A program made the position numbers and the translations under genes. The notes under the pieces are model-generated. The model did no database searches, was not told the origin of the DNA, and saw nothing but the letters and a program-made list of their open reading frames with translations. Positions 48,741 through 59,979 of a stretch of DNA of 64,000 bases are shown piece after piece (the stretch's first letter is position 1; every line of letters starts with the position of its first letter). Source of the DNA: Siphonodentalium dalli (Eukaryota > Mollusca > Scaphopoda > Gadilida > Siphonodentaliidae); the NCBI GenBank assembly GCA_032622095.1, contig CP136066.1, positions 130,171,917 through 130,235,916 of the forward strand, in the 5' to 3' direction.

Positions 48741-51700
48741 AGTATTATTTTTCTAAAACTGAGCGAAAAATAGTACGACTCTGAATTTAAAATATACCAT
48801 ATAACAGGGAAAACAAGAGGGTTATGTTGATGAGTTACCGTAGTCCAGGAGATGTTGGTCCACCTCTGCACCCCACAGGACTCAACTTCACCCCACTAAT
48901 TTTCTTTCTTAATGTCTCCTCTAATTTGTTTCGGTTGTTAGCAAGACATAACTGTGGCCGCAGAGATTCCAGATAAGATGGCGTTCATCGTGGCGTCCAT
49001 TTTTTTAATATGCACCAGGTCTCTTTGATTGCCGTTATAGTAAAGATGTTATCACATGCGGTCCTGTTTTCCGCTCGATTCGTTATACTAATATACAACC
49101 CTTACAAATTAGCCAAAAATCCGACACCAAAATCCAATATGGCGGCCAAGATGGCCGCCGAAATGTGAACAATTGCTATTTTTTTTACATTTCACCATAT
49201 TTCGTTTGTCTCTGTGGGAAAACGTGGACATCTTGGCGTAATGTTATACATTTGTCGTATAGAAGAGTCATTTATGAACACAATGGGACCATAAAATACA
49301 TTCCTTGTCGGTTATTTTTGTCTGATATCATGATTTCCCAAATGCCGGTATAATCCGGTCAAAGCCGAAACGACGCTAATAACGTGACGCAATGTCTGTT
49401 TCGAATCAATGAGTGTTATTGCTATTATAACTCCACCCATGAATATATATGTGCACGAGATACCCGGGCTGGGATTCCTCTTTTATCTGAGTTGGGGAAT
49501 ATTCATCCAAATTCAAGATGGCGGCCAAAATGGCCACTAGAAATTGAAAAATCGCCGAAAATCGCCGATTTTAACATCAGTGAGCATTATTAACTTATTA
49601 TAGCGACAACTCCACACCTGCTTACTATTGTGAGTTGGGAACACCGAGTCGAAGATATGTCCTTATATCACATCCAAATAAAAGTCCCCAAATCAAAAAT
49701 GGCGCCCACAATGGCGGACAGATTTAGAAAAATCACCGAAAATCCCTCACATTCACATCATTGTGCATTATTGTCGAGACAACTCCACACATGCTTACAG
49801 TTGAGATGGAAATACTGAGGTGAAGTAACTACCTTACATCTCATGCAAGAAATGGTTTTCCAAATTGAAGATGGCGGCCAAAATGGCGACCGAAATTTGA
49901 AAACACGCCTACATTCCTTTACTTTCTTACGATGGGCGTTATTGTTTCGTGAATTCTACCCACCATTACGAACCAACGAAATAACCATCAGGACCCATCC
50001 TCTGGAAAGCATAGGTCAGATGTCACAACGTAGTATTCATTTAACTTATACTTTTACATCCTTCAACCATTTGAAGAATTTACGCTACACTAGCGTCAAC
50101 AAAACTAACGATGTGTACTCGACGACGACCAGATACGAACTGACAAAAGGCGCGAAATAACCTTACCTATGATTGGCTGAAATCCAATGGTGTCTAACAG
50201 TTTGATCTAATACTGGGCGCTGAACGAGACAGAGGAAGACTTAAGCGGGTAAGAGATTGGGCGTAGATAGAAATACGAAATAGCAAAATAGAGATCAGGA
50301 ATCAAACTGGGAAGGGAAAATGTAAAGAACGGAATAGCGCGAAATGGAATGAACCAAGTACGCGGAATGAAATGATTACAATGCGGCTATAAAATGTATA
50401 TTAGTGAGTTAGGTATAATAACTTAGTTAGTATACATGTGTAGCATGTAATAAAGGCATATACCGGTACTGCTTTTGTATATAAAATAGCACTGTCACAT
50501 TACTATGGTATCTAGGCAGCCGCTTGTGGTGCGATTCATATCACTGCAGGCGTATATGTCGCTTCCGGCTCATTGGCTATAATTGAAATTGGGGCGGTCC
50601 CTACGGATATGTCTATTGATCAGTCTCAGATACACATAAAAACACTCGAAAACTCATCAAAACCCCTTAAGTGATAGGGGAGACCCGGGCAAAGCGAATC
50701 GCCCGGGCAAAGCCGATCACCTTTATTATTTCAATACTATCAAATTATTCCTTATCTATCCGTATTTTAGAATAAGGTCGTTTCGTGTTGGGTTAGTATT
50801 TATACATTTCCACCGAGAACAAGGTACACTAAAATTTTGTTTCCCAGTAGAACATTTTCGTCGACATTTTACGATTTTACCAAATTTATAATTATTGTGC
50901 GTTTGCGCATATCTATTGCGCAGGTTGATGATCATATACCCACCTACCAGAATAAATGTTGTCGGTGTCTTAGGAAGTTAGGAATACATGTGTGGAATAA
51001 GACAATATGTCAATTTGCTAAATGCGATAGGACACCCGCTTAATGCCACGGACTGTAAAAAGATGTGATGTGGGCAAAGCGGATCGGGCAAAGCGGACCC
51101 TTCATAACATGACTAACTTCCGGTACACATGCGTAGATTAAGTGAATTTGGACAATTTCAATAAGATGGGTCGACAAAACTCGTGCCTTGTCGGAGCATG
51201 TCCATAATTGAAAAATTTGAACGTTTGAAAAAACGCGATTTTAATTATTTGCAATAAATATGTATAATTGTCATCAATAAAACTTAAAAGTATATGATTA
51301 ATTGAGTAGAATTGCATTTTCAGAAGGATTCGTTTGCTGATCCGCTTTGCCCGATGTGGTGATCCGATTTGCCCGACGGCCGAGCAAAGCGGATCAAAAT
51401 TAAAAATCACCATAGCAACCAAACCAATAGATGCATCCTACGTCAAATGTTATGCCATCATGATTAGAAACTGACAGTGCTAATATTACTGATTGCCGGT
51501 TGCATTTTGTATAAGGCCCAAAATTCCTTATAGAGAAAAAATGGCAAATACGTGTCCGAGGGGTGTTTCTCATGCATGTCTCGACCGCCATCTCGATGGC
51601 AACACATCATCAAACAGGGGTCTTATGTCGAATATATATCACATAGAAAAATCCGGTTGGCTTCCTTATATTTCACAAATGGGAGGTTTGAGTGACAAAA

Positions 51701-52004
51701 TTGGCTGTTTTTGGGGTGTCCGTTATTGGGTATCAGATTTTATGAGCTCAGAAACTTAAGTAATCCGTTACTATATTATACAAGTCCTATGTAATTATCT
51801 CACTTGTATGACCGATTCTCGCATTAAAAACCGATTATTCTATAACGTTACTATATTTGGAAGCAGTCCAGCGTGGTATGTTGTCCGTGAAAACGGTGTT
51901 TTCTCCGTTACCATCAATTTAAATCGTCATAACTGACAGATACCACTTGCTATACGTGCCAAATTTTATACAAAGAAACGCAGTATCACGTGTAACCTGG
52001 GGAA
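48741..52004 (+). repeat. 8,012-bp tandem unit, copy 3 (partial, diverged)
   Basis: The first 3,264 bp of the unit, ending at GTAACCTGGGGAAC and then departing to CACGTAGGCC. The break is about 206 bp before the point where the TA-flanked element begins in copies 1 and 2. Unlike copies 1 and 2 it has substitutions (GAGCATTATT near 49583, CCTCTGGAAAG near 50000, GAACGAGACAG near 50222), an insert making ATACCGGTACTGC at 50461, and deletions around 50545-50570 (the CGGGTTTGAGCTATCGG segment is missing). Confidence 0.93.
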
Positions 52005-52492
52005 CCACGTAGGCCTACACGGGGGAGTTCCCGCCACCCCAAAATATTTAGTAGTTACATGAATGTCTAATGATATAATAATAAAGATGATTTTATAGAC
52101 GGCAAATGTTTCATATTATCTTCGTCAAAAATGTAGTCGGCAACACTGGACCCAACCACTGGTTTTCGTACCCGACGTCATACATGGTAACAGATCTCGT
52201 AATCTCCTTCCACGCTGTAGACATTTTCGCCTACCGATGGGCATCAAGGTCGGGAATTCCAATATGGCGTCTCTCTTGTTGAAGTAAAAAAACCAAAACA
52301 ACAAAATCAAATATATCACAACCAAAGATAACAAAAAACAAGGAGGCCAAATGAAGACGGCATATGTGAAAAAGAGACATTTCGAACCTTAGTTAGGGTC
52401 ATAAACTGACTATCGCCCTACACTGGATTCTAAACACAATGAGCTTCAAATCAAAGTATATTTTATATACCAAATTAATCTATTATAATTAT
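52005..52492. other. Unique stretch right of the 8-kb array
   Basis: Begins CACGTAGGCCTACACGGG and includes one possible short minus-strand coding frame (52111-52224). Otherwise nothing recognised. Confidence 0.45.
52111..52224 (-). CDS. Possible short coding exon, unrecognised
   Basis: A 37-codon frame beginning MSTAWKEITRSVTMYDVG and continuing with YENQWLGPVLPTTF before a stop. The ATG has A at -3 (GCGAAAATGT). The peptide is less biased than neighbouring frames and looks like a plausible first exon of a small protein, with a possible donor at GGGTACG. I recognise no family, and there is no downstream exon: the minus strand soon enters the 8-kb array. It could equally be chance. A longer overlapping frame (52125-52334, 69 codons) looks random. 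Confidence 0.2.
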   Translation of the reverse strand: MSTAWKEITRSVTMYDVGYENQWLGPVLPTTFLTKII

Positions 52493-53328
52493 CTAGTAAT
52501 CAGGTCTGGCAATTCCCAATTATAGCTACAATAGCTGTATGTAGCTACATTTGACTACCTTAAAACAATATTTTACCAATTGGCATTCCCGCGAGCTGTT
52601 GCAACTAACTTGCCTAAGTCAGTACCGGTAAGTCACTAGTGCCACCGGCCACCGCAGACGCTACGAATAGTACGATTAAAATTGTAAGTGGGGAAAATCG
52701 CAGGTGGAGAAAAGTGACTTGCCCGCAGACGCTACGGTGCTGCGATGTTTGCAGCTACGTTTTATCCACGTGATCGATCACATGATAGCAAAATGTTATA
52801 CCAAATTCTCCGCATTATGCAACTAAATATGTACATATACATGGCATGTATCTCAATTTTCTAAACTAACAAGTTGATTTTGAAAGTTCAAGTGAAATTG
52901 AATATTTTTTTTATTTTTACATTGTTGTACCTGTCAACTCAACAGGCTCAGCTGCCCCAATTGAATTTCAACAATTGCGGTAGCCCTCTACTCATTGCCT
53001 GATATGTGGTATAGGCCTGCACTCCTGTCATGCCACATCTCCACCAATGTGGCCTCGTTTTTGTAAGTGCAAGAAGTTTGTAAACTTTGCGCCATTTTTG
53101 AATGTTTTCTTTTCGTGGTATTTACAGCATGACCAGTGCAACAGTGGTCATGTGACAGCTACGATCGCGCGCGTTGGCAAGGTCACGCTACGATTTTCCT
53201 GGTAAAATCAAACAGTGCTTGATTGCTACGATTTGGCTACGATATTGTCGTGGTCATGCGCATTGGATGCTTCCTCCTATGATTTTCCTCACTTACGATT
53301 TTAATCGCAGCGTGTGCGGTGGCACTAA

Positions 53329-53652
53329 GGCTGAAGGGGTCACTCTCACCAAAAAAAGTGCTGAAGGGTACACAGGATTTTCAAAATGTGCTGAAGGGTA
53401 CACAGGGTTTGACATGTCGTTCTAAAGGTATTCAGTTTTGGTATCTGCCATGATTTCTGTTAGAGAATAATTGTTTACGTTCCAATGAATATTAAAATGT
53501 ACTGATAACAAACTGCTAAAAGCCGCCAGACTTTCATAAACACAATTTAAGTAATGGTGTTCGTGCCGATCACAAATCCTGTGTACCCTTCACCACATTT
53601 TCAAACCCTGTGTACCCTTCAGCACTTTTTGGTGAGAGTGACCCCTTCAGCC
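53329..53652. mobile_element. TIR element with repeated terminal motif, relative of 1956-2680
   Basis: The TIRs start GGCTGAAGGGGTCACTCTCA and each carries GTGCTGAAGGGTACACAGG twice: left arm at 53358 and 53388, right arm inverted at about 53580 and 53612. Flanks GCACTAAG and TTACTAAG agree at six of eight. The TCACTCTCACC core is the same as in the 1956-2680 element but the inner iterated motif is different. Internal 150 bp is AT-rich and non-coding. Confidence 0.82.
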
Positions 53653-53947
53653 TTACTAAGGGTGAGTGGTATTATACCATACTTTATTATATGACTATGA
53701 CTATTCTTCCCTAAATACCACTATTGTTGGAGGATCTAATCCAAATCATCGGATCACACTGAGTGAGATTTCCCCAGATCAAATCAGATCACACTCCTAC
53801 GGAAATTCCTGAGATCTGCCGAATTAAAGTCGACGAACTATTTATCCTTTAAAATAGACTCTGGTAAAAAAAATAGAACTGCTGTTCAAAGTGAAAAAAA
53901 TCGGTAATTAACTGGTTATTATAGTAAACTGGGCGTCATATAATAAA

Positions 53948-54100
53948 CAGCAGTGAGTTGATCCGTGTGGTCGCATCACGTCTCGTTGAGGTGGGCAGAT
54001 TGCCTGATCAAACTTGTTGCCTGTGGCAACTCGTTTGATCCGGCAATCCACCCACCTCAACTCGATGTGATACCATGACACGGATCAACACACTGTTGTG
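53948..54100. repeat. ~150-bp near-perfect palindrome
   Basis: The arms are roughly 53948-54015 and 54025-54099, with a short loop around GTTGCCTGTGGCAAC. Matching blocks include GTTGATCCGTG/CACGGATCAAC, TTGAGGTGGG/CCCACCTCAA and GATCAAAC/GTTTGATC. Whether this is a tiny MITE or a hairpin RNA source is open. No TSD was seen beyond the dyad. Confidence 0.8.
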
Positions 54101-54111
54101 ATAATATGTAT

Positions 54112-54636
54112 AGGATGGATCCAGGGATTTTTTGAGGACACCTGTTTTTGGACCATGATTTGCCGAAGGCATATCCCAAGGGCCGTAGGCCCGAGATGGG
54201 GGTAGGTACGGGAGGGGGTCGCCCCCTCCCTTATGTTTAGCATTAAAGATCCCGCATAAGAAAATGCACTGGCTTACAAGGTCAAGATAAAAGCCAATGT
54301 ATTATCTTATGCAAGGCTCCTTAGATGGGAGACTCTCAGTTATATTAGAGAATGCAATGGCACAGGATTTTTGCAAAATTTCAAGAAGCCCCAGTCATTA
54401 AAGGGTTAAAATATTTCTCACTGGACACATAATTAAGCAAATAAAGGCTCTATATCAACTGTATATTGATGATTTGCATTGCATATTGTTGAATTATAAT
54501 GGAAGATTACCTTCAAAATATAGAAAATTCAGCTTTAATAAAACTATCCACTTGCAATTTGGAGACATTTAGGCCACCAGACTTTGGGCGCCCAAACCTG
54601 TAACAGGTATCAAAAGAGCCCTGGATCCTTCCATTA
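54112..54636 (-). mobile_element. Non-autonomous hAT element, copy 4 (inverted)
   Basis: Reverse-strand relative of 682-1144: the left side reads GGATGGATCCAGGGATTTTT then GGACACCTGTTTTTGG, and the right side has TTTGGGCGCCCAAACC and CCCTGGATCCTTCC. The segment 54180-54300 (ATCCCGCATAAGAAAATGCA) matches copy 1 at 990-1020 in complement. The outermost bases have decayed and I found no matching TSD, so the ends are accurate to only a few bases. Confidence 0.85.
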
Positions 54637-55070
54637 GTATTACAACTATACGGTACTATACCACTACCGATGTCATTTCTGTTGCCCCAGCTTGCGGAAT
54701 ATCCGAGAAACAATGCTAAGCACATGCATCTGTTTAGAAATCTGTTATGATATGTGATATGGGACTCTGATGATCTGAGTGATCCATCCATATAGGATTT
54801 ATTCTTCTTGTCAGGAAAAAGTAACAATGTTGGAATATTTTGTTAACTGCATGCAAATGTCAAACTATATTAACTTACTAAGAGTAATAAAACCAGGCTT
54901 TTCAATGTATGATTAAATGATTGTTCGTTGGATTGGGTTTAATATCTCTCTTCAACCAGATTCATCCATCATCAAAAGCCCTGTGTAGCTACATGTGGCT
55001 ATTGTAGCTATATTTTGGGAATTACCAGACCTGCTAATTATATAGCCTATACAGTACTATACTAGTAGAC

Positions 55071-56253
55071 TAGGGTCCTGCGAATATTCGATTCGAGATT
55101 CGATTCGAAAGTCAAATTCGATTCGAATTCGAGTCGAAATTGCCAACTCGAAATTTCGAATATACATTGGTGGCGAAGTAGGCTGTTTACGGACAAGTAC
55201 ACACGTCGATCTTAGCTGTTTTTTGTGCCATTTAATTACCGAAAATGATGTATATATGCACCTTATAATTCTTATTGTACATCGCGATTATATATTTCAA
55301 ATATAAGTATAGCCAGCAATTAGCCACTATAGGACGACTAAATACGCCTGAATTCTAGCTTTGAACATAGTAGCCAAAAGTTCGGAGATCACCGATGGAC
55401 AGACGACGCGCGTGAATAGTAATAGTGACTGAGCAACCGCTAGCGTTATCCGCCGTCTATCCTCAGATTCTGCGTTATGTAATATAGCTGAGAATGTAAA
55501 CAACACATGTTCCCGGCATCGAAAAGTGCATTTTGGCGGTGTTTTCTTTTGAAAATGTACTTTCAATTTCGGAGCATTCTTTGACACTTGACAAAATGTT
55601 GTCCGTTATTCATGTTTATTTTAAACATGGTAACGTTGCAGGTATAGTGCAGGGACTTACACGTGTGATGACCCACCTAATGCGCATAGGATTGTCCACT
55701 TATAAACGGACAATCCTTACCGAAAATGGTCATTAATAAATGACTGCGACATGGTGTATAAATCGCAAGCATCTGCGACAACGACCCATCTATGGAATCA
55801 TATGTCCAAGAAGCATCCAGCACTACATAAACAGGCTACCCTGCGACTGTTGTTGCATCTTCAAGTTTATAAAAACGGGTGATTTCGAAGGTCGATTTAC
55901 AATTTTGCATGTACATGCAAACTGTACAAATTTCGCGTGATTTTAGTTCCGATAATCCGTTTAGTGGTTATATATTAATCGTCGTGACGGCCGCATGGAC
56001 GTTTTTTAAAATCTGTTTTTTTCTTTCTCGACAATTATCATTCGAACTGAAGTTAAACGACGGTTCATCGCCACATAAGTCATGATGGAACTTTGTGCGT
56101 GTAGTTCGTAGAACCTTTCACAAATCGTATAATCATTGACAAAACATTCCCATTTGAGAATGCAACACACAGATATGATTCGATTCGACATTCGATATTC
56201 GATTCGATTTCCTGAATTCGATTCGATCAAAATCTCCAATTCGCAGGACCCTA
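55071..56253 (+). mobile_element. hAT element with ATTCGATTCGA-rich ends and transposase relic
   Basis: The ends are TAGGGTCCTGCGAAT and its inverse ATTCGCAGGACCCTA. Flanks TAGTAGAC (55063-55070) and TAATAGAC (56254-56261) differ at one base, an 8-bp TSD. Beside each end are repeated ATTCGATTCGA words (55088-55135 and 56178-56228). A BED zinc-finger relic at 55745-55882 identifies it as a decayed hAT relative. The remaining interior lacks the catalytic domain, so this is an internally deleted copy. Confidence 0.9.
55745..55882 (+). pseudogene. BED-type zinc finger remnant of a hAT transposase
   Basis: One frame reads CDMVYKSQASATTTHLWNH, then HMSKKHPALHKQATLRLL, to a stop at 55880-55882. The SATTTHLWNHMSKKHP block is the second half of a BED finger (a conserved T-HLW-H-KKHP pattern), the DNA-binding domain at the N-terminus of hAT transposases. 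Only one of the two paired cysteines is visible; the first is lost or in another frame. No ATG of its own, and no downstream DDE or dimerisation region. Confidence 0.85.
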
Positions 56254-56261
56254 TAATAGAC

Positions 56262-56647
56262 ATAGTACAGGCTAGTATTTGGGTTGCACTTTATGCAGTA
56301 TGTAAGTTAATTTGTGTATGTGGCCCCTATGTCAGTATGTGGATTAATCGCGTATGTGGGTTTCACCCAGTAGAAGTTAATTGATTTTCGTGGTAAATCG
56401 CGTATGTTGGTATGGTTTATCATCATAGAGTTGTGTTTTTAAGTTATTAAATCATTAATGAAATCTTGGCTAAATGCGTAAAAATGACATCATTCGCTGG
56501 CAAAATTTTATCCTATATTTTGATTATGTATGATGTCAGGAAATTCCCAGCCCAGATAAGTTGTGATGTCACATTCAATGTGATTAAGTGCTCTGCCATT
56601 TCAAGTTTAAAATATGACGAAAACGAACATTTAAAAAATTCAACTAA
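56262..56647. other. Unassigned stretch
   Basis: AT-rich sequence between the hAT element and a Helitron 5' end; nothing recognised. Confidence 0.5.
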
Positions 56648-57131
56648 TCTCATATGTATTTTGAAGACCACTATTTTTCTGTCTGTCTGTCTGTATGTCT
56701 GTCATTTATACAAATCTACGATTCTCGAACGATCGGGACGAAACTTGGTACGTGTGTGTAGTTTGACCAGGCGGTCGTCGTTGTCGTATTGGCGAACCGT
56801 GCGACACCCGTGCAGCGCATGCACAGACGAGATCTCGGAAACGGGTGGAGCTATCGACTTGAAATTTGCTATGTGAATGTATCTTGCCCCGGATACGAAT
56901 TTTATCGGGTCGCCGAGCCCGTGCGACGCCAGCCTCGCGCATGCGCAGACCAGATCTTGGAAACGGGTGGAGCTATCGACTTGAAATTTGGTATGTGAAT
57001 GTATCTTGCCCCGGATACGAATTTTATCGGGTCGTCGAGCCCGTGCGACACCAGCTTCGCGCATTCGCAAACCAGATCTCGGAAACGGGTAGAGCTATCG
57101 ACTTGAAATTTGGTTTTTGAGAGCTATCGAC
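56648..57131 (+). mobile_element. Helitron H3, 3' truncated
   Basis: The 5' end TCTCATATGTATTTTGAAGA follows A (56647) as required. A TCTG microsatellite (56681-56703) and three 122-bp-type monomers (GGAAACGGGTGGAGCTATCG near 56835, 56959 and 57078) follow, as in H1. It stops after GGTTTTTGAGAGCTATCGAC without the GC-rich hairpin and CTAG, so the 3' end was deleted. The open frames on both strands (up to 122 codons) read the monomers. Confidence 0.88.
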
Positions 57132-59136
57132 GGGAAAAACCATGTGTTTTGAGGGTGTAACCTACCTATTTATTATTGACCTACTTGCAATACACATAAC
57201 AACCGACAGCTTGACGTAGGCTTATATAAAATTTACTAGTTGCATGCTCTGCATACTCGCAATTTTGATTCTTGTGGGTAGTTGATCTGTCTAAATAAAT
57301 ATACTTCAGGTAGGAATTGATTATCGGAACTTGTGAATTTTCGGCACCGGTAGAATTGATAATCTAAAACGTGACTTTGTATTATTGTGGATATTATACA
57401 TTTCCAATGTACTTCATTCAAGTTACTGAACAATGAATGGATACTAATAATGCAAGCTATACACATAAATGATACACTGATTGTTATGTCATCCTACCGC
57501 ATATAATCCCTGCTTTAATAATGAAAGTGGACACAAAATTTTCTTCCAAGTATTTCCCTCGATGTCATGATCTGATGACATCTTCAATTTGTAATTATTT
57601 ATTTAAGTGATATTTCTCTGTTTAATAGTCTTTATGAACATTAAGCAGCTTTAAACTCTACCAATATAAACAGGTTGAAGTGTTAACTATACACAAACAC
57701 AATTCCCACAAATTTCATTAGAATAGTTTTATTTGCTAAAACTTATTGTTTCATTTTGTGCCAAAATTGGGAATAGGAACTGCACAAATTAAAAACTTGG
57801 ATCCGGAACATTTCATTCAATGTTACCAGGATTCTTTCTTGATGTAATTTCAAGTTTTTTGTTTCTGAAACACATACTAGTACTCTACTGTGAATAGAAA
57901 TGTATGGGGTGAATCCAAAGACAGCTAGAAATTATACTGCTGTCAGTTTATTTCTTCTTGGATCCCATGTAGCTTTTTGAACCATTAACCTCAGTCATTG
58001 CTTAAACTCTATTTGCTACTATTGATCTCTTATATAGTCAGTAAGGGCACACTTCCGTGATTTGAAGCTAAATATATAAATGCAGCTATTGGTTTGAATG
58101 CATACTTCAAAAAAGGTTATGCAAAACAAAATGTGATATTCTAAACATATTTGCATAACCCTTTTATGAGTTATATATGCAATTTTCATATTTTTAGAGG
58201 CCTGCTATCTTTTTAGTATAAAATAAATAAATAACAGTTTTGTGTCGTGTAAAATCCACCGAAGTGCTCTAAAATGCTTGACATGTTAAACATAAAATAC
58301 AATTGCAAATATAAGACATAATTATGGTCATCAACAAAACAGTAGAACTATATGTTAGACGTTATAAAAATACAGAAGCTCATAAAATCATAAATCGAAG
58401 AAATTATTCAAAGTTACTAGTAAATTGGGGGTGATAACATGCTAAAAAAAATAACAACGAAAAAAGGGGTAACATGGCGAACGGGTAGCATGCTAAAAAT
58501 AACAAGAAAAAGGGGGTTAAAATAGCGCACTGTCGGGAAACGAGTAAAATTGATTATAAAAATATTGATGAGACTAAGGTGGTTAATTAGTGATCCAGAC
58601 AGTATAAAAGATAGAATATTATCAACAGGGAGTATTTGCATTAGGCCAAAAAAAACATCAATTTTTTTTTTAATGCATGTAATTGACATGTAAAACACAT
58701 CTATATCGCTTTTTTACTATCACCTTTGTCATCTACTATATAGATAAAGGCTGCAAAATAAACCATGGCTTTATTTTAGCACCTTAGTGCTAAAATAAAG
58801 CAAGAACGGATACTTCAGCTATCATAATCAAGTCACACGCTCAGAACCACAACGAAAAATCTTGCAACCGTTTTAATTGTTTCCTAAAGAAATTCCCCAT
58901 TAATTTCTTATCCCATTTAAACAAGGTGTTAATGACTTTTAAACTTTGGCGATGGATAAAAACAATACTCATAAAGTTTGACGATAAAGTTTGACTAGAT
59001 ACTAGGTTTATTTCGCTCATATGATTCAGCAAATGGGGTACCTTGCTAAAGCTCGGTCCCCCATTTCGTGAATCATACTCGCAAAAAATAACCTTGTTTC
59101 TCATCAAACTATATGGATATTCTATTATATATAGTA
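57132..59136. other. ~2 kb with no recognised gene or element
   Basis: AT-rich. Two small inverted repeats are visible: AAAAGGTTATGCAAA/TTTGCATAACCCTTTT (about 58112-58168) and a perfect 15-bp hairpin (58768-58801). Confidence 0.5.
58768..58801. repeat. Perfect 15-bp hairpin
   Basis: GCTTTATTTTAGCAC, loop CTTA, then GTGCTAAAATAAAGC. Function unknown. Confidence 0.75.
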
Positions 59137-59979
59137 CTAGAAGGTGACCCGACTTCGTTCGGGCTATTCAAAAACCAAATTTCAAGTCGATAGCTCCACC
59201 CGTTTCCGAGATCTGGTCTGCGCATGCGCGAAGCTGGCGTCGCACGGGTTCGGCGACCCGATAAAATTTGTATCCGGGGCAAGATACATTCACATAGCAA
59301 ATTGTAAGTCGATAGCTCCACCCGTTTCCGAGATATATATATTGCCCAATGTCATTTGCGGATACCTCGGCCGGTGATGAGTTAACGCGACATCGGCCGG
59401 TTAAGAGTTAAACGCGATCACGTCACGATCTCTTGACGGCGTAATATTTTTCGATGACCGAAGCATGGTCCTGCGTTCTTCCCGATAATTAAGGTAGAAA
59501 CTTTAAATGGACACAGGCGCCACAGATTCTAACCGTGCACATTATATGACTGGCAATTTATTATTCGCGCTATATCGAATCGATTTGTGAGCACCGAACT
59601 TAAATATATTAGCGCAAAACGGCGTAAAAACAGATTTGACCTCGGCACGTGAAAAGTTTATCTCGGATCTGAAATTTGATGAGCTCATATTGACCGCCTG
59701 GTCAAACTACACACACGTACCAAGTTTCGTCCCGATCGGTCGAGAATCTTCCGGGGCAAGATACATTCACATACCAAATTTCAAGTCGATAGCTCCATCC
59801 GTTTCCGATATCTCGTCTGCGCATGCGCGAAGCGGGTGCCGCACGGACAAATTAATATGCCCATGCCACCCCCCGGCCGAAAATACCCCCACATACCAAG
59901 TTTCATCGAAATCGGGTCGGCCGTTCATCGCGAACACACACACAGACAGACAGACAGATCTTCCAAAATATATAATAGA
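59137..59979 (-). mobile_element. Non-autonomous Helitron H4
   Basis: On the reverse strand the 5' end is TCTATTATATATTTTGGAAG (59979 leftward) and the 3' end is the hairpin CCCGAACGAAGTCGGG (complement of 59148-59163), then TCACCTT and CTAG (59140-59137) followed by T. The same family as H2: the sub-sequences around 59500-59650 (ACAGATTCTAACCGTGCA, GCGCTATATCGAATCGATTT) match H2 near 28905-29025 in complement. The 5' tip abuts the 3' CTAG of H5 with no base in between. Confidence 0.92.

Larger units (their letters stand above)
52501..55033. mobile_element. hAT-like TIR element carrying three insertions
   Basis: The left end CAGGTCTGGCAATTCCCAA pairs with the right end TTGGGAATTACCAGACCTG; the arms go on with TAGCTACAATAGC-type sequence. 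The flanks CTAGTAAT (52493-52500) and CTAATTAT (55034-55041) agree at six of eight bases, an aged 8-bp TSD. The CAGGTCTGG tip is the same as that of the foldback element at 11559, so the two may be related. Inside lie a TIR element (53329-53652), a palindrome (53948-54100) and a hAT copy (54112-54636). Bases 52600-53320 and 54640-54950 show no recognised coding. Confidence 0.75.

Noticed and set aside
33141-51759. Sets of 62-105 codon frames recurring every 8,012 bp
   Set aside because: They recur because the DNA is duplicated. The sequence composition is random-like and no family is recognisable; copies 1 and 2 cannot show purifying selection as they are identical.
58768-58801. Hairpin read as a bacterial-type terminator
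   Set aside because: The context is eukaryotic and there is no gene upstream; kept only as an inverted repeat.
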